From NCBI GenBank assembly GCA_017447265.1, contig JAFSOA010000007.1:1-64000 (forward strand): a stretch of DNA of 64,000 nt, written 5' to 3'. Positions 7,373 through 16,135 of this stretch are shown here, piece after piece (positions within the stretch are counted from its first letter, which is position 1; each line of letters opens with the position of its first letter). The notes under the pieces are model-generated. The model saw only the letters and a program-made list of their open reading frames with translations. It was not told the DNA's origin and ran no database searches. The DNA is from Bacteroidales bacterium. GTDB taxonomy: Bacteria; Bacteroidota; Bacteroidia; Bacteroidales; UBA932. The translations under genes were made by a program, and so were the position numbers.

Positions 7373-8391
7373 AGAAATCGCTCAAATTGTGCTTTTTCCT
7401 CTTCGGTCTGGAACTGTGTCTCGATGGGAATATAGAACAGGCGGGTGCGGACCTCTGCGTCCAGGCCGGGGCAGTGCAGCAGGCGCATGGCGTCTTTTTC
7501 CGTGGTCAGCAGCACCGTCCGGGGATGCAGGAGGGCGTAATGCCGCAGAAAATGCTGGTCGTGCTTCGTGAAAGTGTGGTGGTCGTTGTAGCGCTTGTGC
7601 TCGATGTGCGGATATCTGTCGACCAGCTGCACGCGCAGCGGGCGGTCGTCGGCCACACCTGTAAAGAGGAAAGCCTCTTTGGAGTAGAGGTAGCGTGCGT
7701 CCGCCTCGTCGGGAAAGACGGGCTGCGGAGCCAGGTAGCGGATCGAGGTGAAAAAGAGCGGCTGCCCGGGGCGCAGGTGCAGTTGCAGGCGCATCTGCGC
7801 GCGGTCCCCGTCGTCCACCCGTTTCGGCGTCTTGGTAACGATCACGGCGTCGGCCCGCTTCAACTGCTCGGGCAGGTCGCGCAGGTGCCCCAGCGGCAGC
7901 AGTTCGTCGTCGAAGACAGGGCGGTTGTAGTCCACCAGCAGCAGGCTCAGGTCGGGCTGCAGCTTGCGGTACTGGAAACCGTCGTCGAGCAGGATGATCT
8001 CGGCATGCTGCGCTTCCGGCAGGGCCAGGAGCTGCGCCACGCCATGGTTGCGGTTCTTGTCGACCGCCACCAGCACGTCGGGAAACTTGCGCTTGACCTG
8101 CAGCGGCTCATCGCCCGCGAGCGAGGCCGGATCGGAGGGTTCTATCAGTTGGAAACCGTGGCTCTTGCGCTTGTAACCGCGCGAAAGCACCGCCACACGC
8201 CGGTCTTTCCGCAGCAGCGCGCAAAGATATTCCGTCATCGGGGTCTTGCCCGTGCCCCCTGCCGTGAGATTGCCCACGGACACCACCGGCACCGTGTGCT
8301 TCATGGCCTTGCGGCACCCCCGGTCGTAAGCGGCGTTACGGAGTTTGAGCCCCAGCCAATACGGGAAAAGGAAAATACGGCTCAATATCAT
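7354..8391 (-). CDS. lpxK: Tetraacyldisaccharide 4'-kinase
   Basis: Inner-membrane lipid A kinase that phosphorylates the 4' position of the disaccharide. It has an N-terminal hydrophobic anchor (ILSRIFLFPYWLGLKL), a Walker A-type loop in VGNLTAGGTGKTPM (about residues 40-53), and LSRGYKRKSHGF, VDKNRNHG and LLDDGFQYRKLQPDLSLLLVDY, all typical of LpxK. Length 345 is usual. The start ATG overlaps the stop of the dus gene as ATGA, so the two are probably cotranscribed. Confidence 0.95.
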   Translation of the reverse strand: MILSRIFLFPYWLGLKLRNAAYDRGCRKAMKHTVPVVSVGNLTAGGTGKTPMTEYLCALLRKDRRVAVLSRGYKRKSHGFQLIEPSDPASLAGDEPLQVKRKFPDVLVAVDKNRNHGVAQLLALPEAQHAEIILLDDGFQYRKLQPDLSLLLVDYNRPVFDDELLPLGHLRDLPEQLKRADAVIVTKTPKRVDDGDRAQMRLQLHLRPGQPLFFTSIRYLAPQPVFPDEADARYLYSKEAFLFTGVADDRPLRVQLVDRYPHIEHKRYNDHHTFTKHDQHFLRHYALLHPRTVLLTTEKDAMRLLHCPGLDAEVRTRLFYIPIETQFQTEEEKAQFERFLLHGKE

Positions 8392-9362
8392 CCCCAGACC
8401 TCCGCAATCTTGTCGAGGGTCGCGTAGAGCTCCGCCGGATCGGTGGATGTCACCAGTTTCAGGCGCGTCTCCTTGAAGTTCTCGAGTCCTTTGAAATAGC
8501 AGCTCAGGTGGCGGCGCATCTCGAAGATGCCTCTCCGCTCATCCTTGAGCTCGAGCGACTTGGCCAGATGCCGCTTGGCCAGGTCCACGCGCTCGCGCAC
8601 GCTCATGGGCGGCAGCAGTTCGCCCGTGGCCAGGTAATGCTTCACCTCCCGGAAGATCCAGGGGTGGCCGAAGCTGGCCCGGCCGATCATGATGCCGTCG
8701 ACGCCATAGCGGTCAAAGGCTTCCCGGGCGCCCTCGGGCGTGGTGATGTCGCCGTTGCCGATGATGGGAATGTGCATGCGCGGGTTGCGCTTCACCGCCC
8801 CGATCAGGGTCCAGTCGGCACTGCCCTTATAGAGTTGGGCGCGGGTACGTCCGTGGATCGTGAGGGCCGCGATACCTGCGTCCTGCAGGCGCTCGGCCAA
8901 CTCAACGATGATCTTGCTGTCCTCGTCCCAGCCCAAGCGGGTCTTGACGGTGACGGGAAGTTTCACGGCCTCCACCACCCGGCGCGTGATTTCGACCATC
9001 TGGTCGGGGAAACGCATCATACCGCTGCCGGCACCCCGGCGGGCAATCTTGTTGACAGGGCAGCCGAAATTGATGTCGATCAGGTCGGGACGGGCCTCCT
9101 CGGCGCGGACGGCGGCTTCCACCATCGCGTCGGGAATATGGCCGTAGATCTGGATGCCGATGGGGCGCTCCTCGTCGGTCACCTGCATCTTGGCGATGGT
9201 CTTGGCCGCGTCGCGGATCAGGCCGTCCGACGAGATGAACTCCGTGTACATCATGTCGGCGCCGTACTGTTTGCAGATGTAGCGGAACGAGGCGTCGGTG
9301 ACGTCTTCCATCGGCGCCAGCAGCACCGGCCGTTCCCCCAGGTCAATGTTTCCGATTTTCAC
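8388..9362 (-). CDS. dus: tRNA-dihydrouridine synthase (DusB-like)
   Basis: FMN enzyme that reduces uridines in tRNA. A TIM-barrel domain (about 1-240) shows LAPMEDVTDASFRYI, IDINFGCPVNKIARRGAGSGMM (catalytic Cys in FGCPV), VTVKTRLGWDED, LTIHGRTRAQLYKGSADW and GNGDITTPEGA. A helical tail follows. Length 324 and the R-Q-L-Y-K motif resemble DusB. The start is GTG at 9362 (MKIGNIDLG). A -7 element ends only four bases before this GTG, so the mRNA may be leaderless. Confidence 0.93.
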   Translation of the reverse strand: MKIGNIDLGERPVLLAPMEDVTDASFRYICKQYGADMMYTEFISSDGLIRDAAKTIAKMQVTDEERPIGIQIYGHIPDAMVEAAVRAEEARPDLIDINFGCPVNKIARRGAGSGMMRFPDQMVEITRRVVEAVKLPVTVKTRLGWDEDSKIIVELAERLQDAGIAALTIHGRTRAQLYKGSADWTLIGAVKRNPRMHIPIIGNGDITTPEGAREAFDRYGVDGIMIGRASFGHPWIFREVKHYLATGELLPPMSVRERVDLAKRHLAKSLELKDERRGIFEMRRHLSCYFKGLENFKETRLKLVTSTDPAELYATLDKIAEVWG

Positions 9363-9366
9363 GCCG

Positions 9367-9374
9367 CAAAGATA
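9367..9374 (-). promoter_or_regulatory. Probable dus-lpxK promoter (-7 element)
   Basis: TATCTTTG on the minus strand, four bases before the dus GTG. No clear TTTG was found at the -33 distance because that stretch is occupied by the susD terminator, so strength is uncertain. Confidence 0.5.
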
Positions 9375-9375
9375 T

Positions 9376-9404
9376 AAAAAAGAGCCGCTCGGCGAGCGGC
9401 TCTT
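9376..9404 (-). terminator. Terminator after the SusC/SusD operon
   Basis: Minus strand AGAGCCGCTCG then CGAGCGGCTCT, a GC-rich perfect stem, followed by TTTTT. It lies 20 bases after the susD-like stop codon. Confidence 0.85.
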
Positions 9405-9423
9405 TCATCAAACAATCATTGGT

Positions 9424-11172
9424 TTACCAACCATAATTCTGGCCGATGGCCGGGTTCAGGTCGATCTGGCCCGACGGGATCGGAGCCAGGTACTGCCTGG
9501 GGTCGTACTGACGGCCGGTCTTGCCGTTGAGGGTGATGATGTAACCGTTGGCGTCGACATCCATCTTGGCGTGTTCGAAGTCACCGACCCAGGCACCACG
9601 GCACTGGTCCGGATACTTGGTCTGGTCGAGTTTGTCGAGCTGGTGCCAACGGATCATGCACCAGTAGCGGTCGTTGTTGTCGAACATCAGTTCCACGCGG
9701 CGCTCGCGGCGAACCTCCCAGATCAGGTTGCTGACACCCATGTTGTTCTTCGGGTCAGCAGCCGGGGAAGAAGTCAGGTGCGGCATGCCCACGCGGTCGC
9801 GCAGCATGTTCACAGCGTTGACGGCACCAGCGTTGTCACCGGTCTCGGCGCAAGCTTCAGCATAGTTGAGGATCACGTTGCCCAGCCAGAAGATCGGAGC
9901 GTCGGTCTCGGCACCGCCGATGGAGTTACGCAGCGTAGCGTTGGTGAAGGCAGGGTTATCGAATTTCTGCACACCATAACCGGTGGAGGAGGTAGCTTCG
10001 GCACCGAGGCCATAGCGTTTGTATCCCACACCCGGATAGAGGAGCACATCGTCAATCTGCATGCCCAGACGAGGGTCGCGGACGGCCAGGACTTCGCTGA
10101 TGTCGATGTTCCACTGGCGATCGTCGGCGTACGGGTTCTTGCCACCGATCCAAGGCTCGACACGACCGTGGTCGTTCTTGTTGAGTTTGGTGTTGGCGAG
10201 GCAGTTGCCGTCGAGGAACAGATAGGAATCAAAAGCGTCCTTGGTCATACCGTTGGTCTGGGTAGAACCGCAGGTGTAGTCGATGGTACTGTGCGAGAGC
10301 ACGCCCTGGACATACTTCTTGTACATGATCATCTCCTTGGTAGCGGCGGAGTTGGCCAGGTCGAAGGAGTTGTAGACAGCCTTGTAGTCAGAACTCAGTG
10401 CGTAGTTGCTGTTGTTCATGATCGCCTGCGAAGCGGTCTTGCACTCGCCAAGGAATCTCGTGGCGCGGCTTTCGTCAGCGGCTTTCTGGCCGTCGGCGGC
10501 GCTGCGGTACTTGCAGAAGGTACCTTCATAGAGGCAGATCTCCGACTTGATAGCCTGGGCCACGGCGTTGTTGTAAGCCGTACGGGAGTTCGCGTTGTAG
10601 CTGATGTTGGCCACGGCGAAGTTCAGGTCTTCCAGGACCTTGTCCATGATGCCGTCACGATCCTGACGGGGACCGAAGAGGATGTCTTCGTCGGTCACGT
10701 CGAGGGCGTGGTCCACCCAGTAGCAGTCACCGAAGGTGCGGACGAGGCAGTAGTGCTGCCAAGCGCGATACAGGCGGGCGATACCCTCCCAGTTGGCTTT
10801 GGCGGCGGCGCTCATCGACTCGATGCCCGGAAGGGCCTCAAGCAAGATGTTGGCGCGGCGGATTTCCGTATAGCAGGAGTTCCAGGTGCTGTTGGTTGCG
10901 CTGACGGAAGTGAAATTCCATTCGGTGTAACCGGTCGGCGTCTGGTTGTCGCTCAGCGTCGGGAAGTAGAAGGAACCATACGAACCGCTGTTGCCGTAAC
11001 CCGACCACTCGTTATAGAAGTAGTTGGCATACAGCTCCACGTTCGTTTCGCTGGTGAAGTAATTGGATTTCGTGAAGGAGGTATAAGGGTCTCCGTTCAG
11101 AATCTCCTTGACGCAGGAAGTGAGCGTAAGGCTCAGAAGGACTGCAGAAAGTATGATGGTGATTTTTTTCAT
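9424..11172 (-). CDS. RagB/SusD-like nutrient-binding lipoprotein
   Basis: Outer-membrane surface lipoprotein that acts as the lid of the paired SusC-like transporter. A lipoprotein signal ends in LSLTLTSC, with Cys20 the lipidated residue. The body has SusD features: TPR-like helices at the start (NVELYANYFYNEW), ARLYRAWQHYCLVRTFGDCYWV, ILNYAEACAETGDNAGAVNAVNMLRDRVGMP, VRRERRVELMFDNNDRYWCMIRW and the closing YLAPIPSGQIDLNPAIGQNYGW. Length 582 is usual. It begins 16 bases after the SusC-like gene. The ligand cannot be read from sequence; nearby peptidases suggest peptides, as for P. gingivalis RagAB. Confidence 0.94.
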   Translation of the reverse strand: MKKITIILSAVLLSLTLTSCVKEILNGDPYTSFTKSNYFTSETNVELYANYFYNEWSGYGNSGSYGSFYFPTLSDNQTPTGYTEWNFTSVSATNSTWNSCYTEIRRANILLEALPGIESMSAAAKANWEGIARLYRAWQHYCLVRTFGDCYWVDHALDVTDEDILFGPRQDRDGIMDKVLEDLNFAVANISYNANSRTAYNNAVAQAIKSEICLYEGTFCKYRSAADGQKAADESRATRFLGECKTASQAIMNNSNYALSSDYKAVYNSFDLANSAATKEMIMYKKYVQGVLSHSTIDYTCGSTQTNGMTKDAFDSYLFLDGNCLANTKLNKNDHGRVEPWIGGKNPYADDRQWNIDISEVLAVRDPRLGMQIDDVLLYPGVGYKRYGLGAEATSSTGYGVQKFDNPAFTNATLRNSIGGAETDAPIFWLGNVILNYAEACAETGDNAGAVNAVNMLRDRVGMPHLTSSPAADPKNNMGVSNLIWEVRRERRVELMFDNNDRYWCMIRWHQLDKLDQTKYPDQCRGAWVGDFEHAKMDVDANGYIITLNGKTGRQYDPRQYLAPIPSGQIDLNPAIGQNYGW

Positions 11173-11188
11173 ATTCGTAGACCTTTAA

Positions 11189-14100
11189 TTAGAAAGTGAT
11201 CTGCAGACCGCAGGAATACGTACGATAGATAGGCTCGGTACGGCCCCAAACACCATTGGCATACGAACCGACACCGGTGTTGATTTCAGGGTCGATGCCG
11301 GTGCCCTTGTTGTTGTTGATGATGTCAAGCAGATTGCTGCCTGCCACATAGACGCGGACCTTGTCGATCTTGATCTTGTTGGTCAGCTTGTGCGGGAGGG
11401 TATAGCCGATGGTCACGTTCTTCAGACGCAGGTAGGCCATGTTGACCATGTACTTCGTCTGCGGATAGAAATTGTAGCGACCACCGCTGACGATACTCGA
11501 GGAAATCGTACCCTGGCCGGCACCGCCACCGAAGAGGGCGGGATACTTGGCGTTCTGGTCGATGTTCTCGGTAGCGACCTGCTGAGCGGTCACATAGCTC
11601 ATCTGGTTGGTGTAGATACCGTCGACGCCACGCATGAACGGCATCACGAAGGAAGACTGGGTCCACATGTCACGCTTGCCGACGCCCTGGAAATACAGGT
11701 CGAGGTCGAAGCCGTTCCAGTTGCCACCCAGACGGAAGGAATACTGGTAGCGCGGCGTGCTGTTACCGATCTTGATGAGGTCACCGTGATCTTCCGGCGT
11801 ACCTTTACCCCAGTCGATCACACCGTCACCGTTCTGGTCCACGAACTTGATGTCGCCAGGGCCATATTTGAACTTGCCGGATTCCAGTTTGGACTGGGAA
11901 GGCGAAGCAGCCACATCGGCGGCGGAGGTGAAGTAACGATCGGTCTGGAAGCCCCAGATCTCACCATATTCCTTGCCGGTGTAGTTGCTGTTGATCAGGT
12001 TGTTGCTGTCCCATTCCGTGACTTTGGTCTTATAGTCGGAGAGGTTGGCATTGGCGTAGACGTTGACGGGACCGAAGCTGTGGTGCCAGTCAATGTTGAG
12101 TTCCCAGCCGCGGGTGCGGAGCGAACCGGCATTCTCGTAAGCGGAAGAAGCGCCGAGGACAGAAGGCAGGGCCTTGCCCGGAGCGAGCATGCCGATGGTG
12201 CTGCGCTGGAACCAGTCGAAGGTCACGTTGAGGTCACCGTTCATGAAGCCCAGGTCGAGACCGATGTTGGTGGTGGCGATCTTCTCCCAGGTCAGGGACT
12301 CGGAGACCATCTTCGGCGTGCCGAAGTAGTCGTACTTGGAGTTGCCGCTGCCCATCCAGTTCACGCCGTTGGTGGTCTTGGACATGGTTTCGAGGTACAT
12401 GTTCGAACCCACTTCCTGGTTACCGATCTCACCGTAGGAAGCACGGATCTTGGCGTTGTTGATGATGCTCTTGATCGGAGCCCAGAAGGCTTCTTCGGAG
12501 ATGCGGTAGCCGATGGAACCGGACATGAACGTTGCCCACTGGTCTTTCGGCGGGAACTTCGAGGAACCGTCGCGACGGATGTTGAACTCAGCCAGGTACT
12601 TGCCAGCATAGTCATAGTTCACGCGGCCGAAGAAGCCGAGCGATCCCCAGTGGCTGTGCGTGTGGCTGTAGCTGTAGTCGGAGTCTGCGAGGGCGAGTTC
12701 CGGCATGTTGATATCCATCAGGTCGTGGCGCTCGTAGTACAGGTACTCGTACTCGGAGTTGTCGAGGTTGGCACCGGCCATCAGGTTGAGGTGATGGTTC
12801 TGGGCGATGTCGAGCTTATAGTTGAAATACGCGTTGGCCACGTGGTTGTAGTAGAAGTCGCGGCTGGTTTCCATCCAGGTCGTGCTCATGATGTTGGTGA
12901 CCACGGGGTTGACGGACCAGGTGTTGAGCACGTAGGACGGGAAGCCCGGGCCCTTGTAGCGGACCACCTTGTTGGTGAAGGTGTAGTCAGCGTTGAAGGT
13001 CAGGCCTTTCACGATGTCGATCTTCAGGAAGCCGCCCAGACGGAGGTTCGAGGTCTTCGTGAAGCTCGGGGCGCCGGTCATGCGGGCGCCGATCAGCGTA
13101 CGGGCCTCATACTGCGTGCCGTCTTCCGCTTCATACCAGCCATACGGGCCGAAGAAGGACCCCCAGCGCCAGAGGTACTGGTAGGTGTTGGCACCACGGG
13201 TATACGGGTAGCTGTAGGTCTTGTCGGAGTAGTTGACACGGGCGCCGATCAGCAACCAGTCGGTAGCCTGGGTCGAGACGTTGACCGTTGTGTTGAATCT
13301 TCTCACCTTGTCAGGATTGAAATTGGCAAGGCTCTGGTCCTGGCTGTAGCCGGCGGACATGTAGTAGTTGGTCTTGCCGGAAGTACCCTGGACGGAGAGG
13401 GTGTGGTTCATCGACGGGGCCGCCTTGTTGAAGTAGATGTTCACGATATCCCAGTCAGCATAGTAGCCGAGTTCGTCGTAGTCGTCACCGAAGACCATCT
13501 TGCGATACGGGGCCTTCTTGCCGTGTTTCTGCTGCCAGCGGGTGGCCATGTCGATGAAGTGGTCGCTGTCGAGGTACATGCCGAAGAGCTCGGAAGCATC
13601 ACCGGCACGGTTGTTGGCCTCGGTCATGGCGGTCACCTGCTCGATCACGGTCGGGTAGTTCGGCAGGTCGGTAGCCTGGCTCCAGCCGAAGTTGTCGGTG
13701 TAGCTCACCTGCACGCGGTCGGTGGTCTGTGCGCTCTTGGTGGTGATCAGCACCACGCCAAAAGCAGCACGCGTACCGTAGATCGAGGTGGAGGCGGCGT
13801 CCTTCAGGACGGAGATCGTCGCGATGTCCTGCGGGTTGAGGTACGACAGGTTGTCGATAGGAACACCGTCGACCACATAGAGCGGAGTGGAAGTGCCGCT
13901 GTTGGAGAGGGTACCGATACCACGGATCACGATCTCAGGCTCGGCGTTGATGTCACCGTTGACGTTGAGAACGGTCAGGCCCGGGACAGCGCCCTGGAGG
14001 GCTTTGCCCACGCTGGTCGTCGATTTGCTCTCGAGGGTCTTCGTCACGTCGACGGTGGAGACGGCGCCGGTCAGGTTGGCACGGCGCTGCGTGCCGTAAC

Positions 14101-14437
14101 CGACCACGACGGTCTCATTAAGGAATTCGGCATCTTCGGCCAGGATGATGTCGACCACCCTGCGGCCGGCCACGGCGACTTCCTGGGTCTTGTAGCCGAT
14201 GCAGGTAAACTGGAGCGTGCCGTTGGCAGGAACATTGATGGAGTAGGCTCCTTCGACATTCGTCGACGTTCCGGCGGTCGTCCCGACGACAACCACATAG
14301 GCACCTATGATCGGCTCATTGTTCTTATCGACCACCTTACCGGTGACGGTAATGTTCTGAGCCAGCATCGATCCTGCTGAGAGGACCAGTGCGCACATAA
14401 CCGCTAAAATGCGGCCAAATCTTTTGGATACGAACAT
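11189..14437 (-). CDS. SusC/RagA-family TonB-dependent transporter
   Basis: Outer-membrane beta barrel that imports oligomers with its SusD-like partner. It has a signal peptide (residues 1-26, ending SMLAQ), a carboxypeptidase regulatory-like domain (about 28-112, VTGKVVDKNNEPIIGAYVVV), the SusC signature around ETVVVGYGTQRRANLTGAVSTVD, a plug with PLYVVDGVPIDNLSYLNPQDIATISVLKDAASTSIYGTRAAFGVVLITTK, and a barrel that ends in CGLQITF with the final aromatic residue. Length 1082 is usual. No anti-sigma/ECF sigma pair or two-component regulator is next to it, and no glycoside hydrolase is close; peptidase genes are. Confidence 0.96.
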   Translation of the reverse strand: MFVSKRFGRILAVMCALVLSAGSMLAQNITVTGKVVDKNNEPIIGAYVVVVGTTAGTSTNVEGAYSINVPANGTLQFTCIGYKTQEVAVAGRRVVDIILAEDAEFLNETVVVGYGTQRRANLTGAVSTVDVTKTLESKSTTSVGKALQGAVPGLTVLNVNGDINAEPEIVIRGIGTLSNSGTSTPLYVVDGVPIDNLSYLNPQDIATISVLKDAASTSIYGTRAAFGVVLITTKSAQTTDRVQVSYTDNFGWSQATDLPNYPTVIEQVTAMTEANNRAGDASELFGMYLDSDHFIDMATRWQQKHGKKAPYRKMVFGDDYDELGYYADWDIVNIYFNKAAPSMNHTLSVQGTSGKTNYYMSAGYSQDQSLANFNPDKVRRFNTTVNVSTQATDWLLIGARVNYSDKTYSYPYTRGANTYQYLWRWGSFFGPYGWYEAEDGTQYEARTLIGARMTGAPSFTKTSNLRLGGFLKIDIVKGLTFNADYTFTNKVVRYKGPGFPSYVLNTWSVNPVVTNIMSTTWMETSRDFYYNHVANAYFNYKLDIAQNHHLNLMAGANLDNSEYEYLYYERHDLMDINMPELALADSDYSYSHTHSHWGSLGFFGRVNYDYAGKYLAEFNIRRDGSSKFPPKDQWATFMSGSIGYRISEEAFWAPIKSIINNAKIRASYGEIGNQEVGSNMYLETMSKTTNGVNWMGSGNSKYDYFGTPKMVSESLTWEKIATTNIGLDLGFMNGDLNVTFDWFQRSTIGMLAPGKALPSVLGASSAYENAGSLRTRGWELNIDWHHSFGPVNVYANANLSDYKTKVTEWDSNNLINSNYTGKEYGEIWGFQTDRYFTSAADVAASPSQSKLESGKFKYGPGDIKFVDQNGDGVIDWGKGTPEDHGDLIKIGNSTPRYQYSFRLGGNWNGFDLDLYFQGVGKRDMWTQSSFVMPFMRGVDGIYTNQMSYVTAQQVATENIDQNAKYPALFGGGAGQGTISSSIVSGGRYNFYPQTKYMVNMAYLRLKNVTIGYTLPHKLTNKIKIDKVRVYVAGSNLLDIINNNKGTGIDPEINTGVGSYANGVWGRTEPIYRTYSCGLQITF

Positions 14438-14484
14438 AGAGTTTTAGGTTATAATAGTATGGTTAAAAGTGTTTCGCTTGTTAT

Positions 14485-14611
14485 CCAAACATACAAAGAT
14501 AAAAAACTTTTTGATAAGTGTTTTCGCTTACATCCAATTATAGGTTAAAATTGTATAGGTTGTTTGTGTGTTGCTTTTTGTCCGAACATACAAATATAAA
14601 AACTTTTTCGA
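14485..14611 (-). promoter_or_regulatory. Tandem duplicated promoter elements upstream of the SusC-like gene
   Basis: Two 30-base near copies, 14485-14514 and 14582-14611, lie 97 bases apart. On the minus strand each reads AAAAAGTTTTT(T) then TATCTTTG (14501-14494) or TATATTTG (14598-14591), then TATGTT. Both therefore carry a -7 element aimed at susC. The 14438-14732 gap holds nothing else that I can assign, except the probable start region of the divergent pepP gene (a GTAAATTTAC palindrome near 14693-14702). Confidence 0.6.
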
Positions 14612-14732
14612 CATTATGTTTTCTAAATGTGCAAAAAGTGTGAACAAATAGACAATAAATGCGGCCGTATCCTTGTTTTTTGCTTTGGAATTCGTAAATT
14701 TACAGACTTGAAAAATACTATAGTACTGAAAC

Positions 14733-16127
14733 ATGTTTGACAAATCCGTTTATATTTCCCGCAGAAAGCGCCTGCTGGCGCAGATGAAAGACGGCATCGT
14801 CCTGTTGCTGGGCAACAGCGAAGCCAGCTGCAACTATCCTGACAACCAATACCAGTTCCGCCAGGACAGCTCGTTCCTCTACTTTTTCGGGCTCGACAAG
14901 CCCGACCTGGCCGCCGTGCTCGACGTCGAATCGGGCGAGGAGATCCTCTTCGGCAACGACGTGGACATCGACGACATCATCTGGATGGGCCCGCAGCCCC
15001 TGCTCGCCGACCAGGCCTCGGAAGTAGGCGTCGGCAAGACGGCTCCCTTCGCCAGGCTGGCCGACTGCCTGAAAGCCGCGCAGCAGCAAGGCCGCACCAT
15101 CCACATCCTGCCGCCCTACCGCAACCACAACAAGATACTCCTGCACCAACTGCTGGGCCTGCCGCTCTCCGGCCTGAAGGAAGCCGCCAGCGTAGAACTC
15201 ATCAAGGCGGTGGTGGCGCTGCGCCTGGTCAAGGAGCCCTGCGAAATCGCAGAAATCGACAAAGCCTGCAACCTGGGCTATGCCATGCACCTGACCGCTA
15301 TGAAGATGATGCGGCTGGGCATGGTCGAACAGGAGCTGGTGGGCGTCATGGAAGGCGTCTGCAAGAGCGGCGGTGTCATGACCTCGTTCCCGACCATCCT
15401 CTCGCAGCACGGCGAAACGCTGCACAACCATTCCCACGACGCCGTCCTGACCGAAGGCCGGCTCTGTGTGATCGACGCCGGCGTGGAGATCGCCTCGCAC
15501 TACTGCTCCGACAACACCCGCACCCTGCCCACGGGCGGCAAGTTCACCCAGAAGCAGAAGGATGTCTACCATATCGTGCTGGCCGCCAATGACTATGCGC
15601 GCGAAGCCTCCCGCCCGGGCGTGACCTACCGCGAGGTGCACCTGGGCGCCGCCAAGATCATCGTGCAGGGGCTCAAGAACCTCGGCCTGGTGCACGGCGA
15701 CGTCGACGAGATGGTGGCCGCCGGCGTGCAGGGTCTCTTCATGCCGCACGGCCTGGGCCACAACATGGGTCTCGACGTGCACGACATGGAAGATCTGGGT
15801 GAAAACCATGTGGGCTACGATCCGGACCAGACCCGCGCCAGGCAGCTCGGCCTCGGCTCGCTCCGCATGGCCCGCCGCCTCGTCCCCGGTCATGTCATCA
15901 CCGACGAGCCGGGCATCTATTTCATCCCCGCCCTCATCGAGAAGTGGAAGAAGGAAGGCCACAACGCCCAGTTCATCAACTTCGACAAGCTGGAGGGCTA
16001 CTACGACTTCGGCGGCATCCGCCTCGAAGACGACCTGCTCATCACGGAGAAAGGTTCCCGCATCCTGGGTGCGCAGCGACTCCCGATCACCGTGGAAGAA
16101 ATTGAAAACACCATGTATACTGATTAA
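14733..16127 (+). CDS. pepP: Aminopeptidase P family (Xaa-Pro aminopeptidase)
   Basis: M24B dimetal peptidase that removes an N-terminal residue before proline. The N-terminal creatinase-like domain (about 1-165) contains NSEASCNYPDNQYQFRQDSSFLYFFGL. The pita-bread catalytic domain shows the metal ligands in VIDAGVEIASHYCSDNTRTLP (two Asp), MPHGLGHNMGLDVHD (His), TDEPGIYF (Glu) and GGIRLEDDLLI (Glu). No signal peptide, so cytoplasmic. Length 464 is usual. It diverges from the SusC-like gene and is followed 8 bases later by a C1 peptidase, forming an operon with it. Confidence 0.94.
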   Translation: MFDKSVYISRRKRLLAQMKDGIVLLLGNSEASCNYPDNQYQFRQDSSFLYFFGLDKPDLAAVLDVESGEEILFGNDVDIDDIIWMGPQPLLADQASEVGVGKTAPFARLADCLKAAQQQGRTIHILPPYRNHNKILLHQLLGLPLSGLKEAASVELIKAVVALRLVKEPCEIAEIDKACNLGYAMHLTAMKMMRLGMVEQELVGVMEGVCKSGGVMTSFPTILSQHGETLHNHSHDAVLTEGRLCVIDAGVEIASHYCSDNTRTLPTGGKFTQKQKDVYHIVLAANDYAREASRPGVTYREVHLGAAKIIVQGLKNLGLVHGDVDEMVAAGVQGLFMPHGLGHNMGLDVHDMEDLGENHVGYDPDQTRARQLGLGSLRMARRLVPGHVITDEPGIYFIPALIEKWKKEGHNAQFINFDKLEGYYDFGGIRLEDDLLITEKGSRILGAQRLPITVEEIENTMYTD

Positions 16128-16135
16128 ACATTCAT

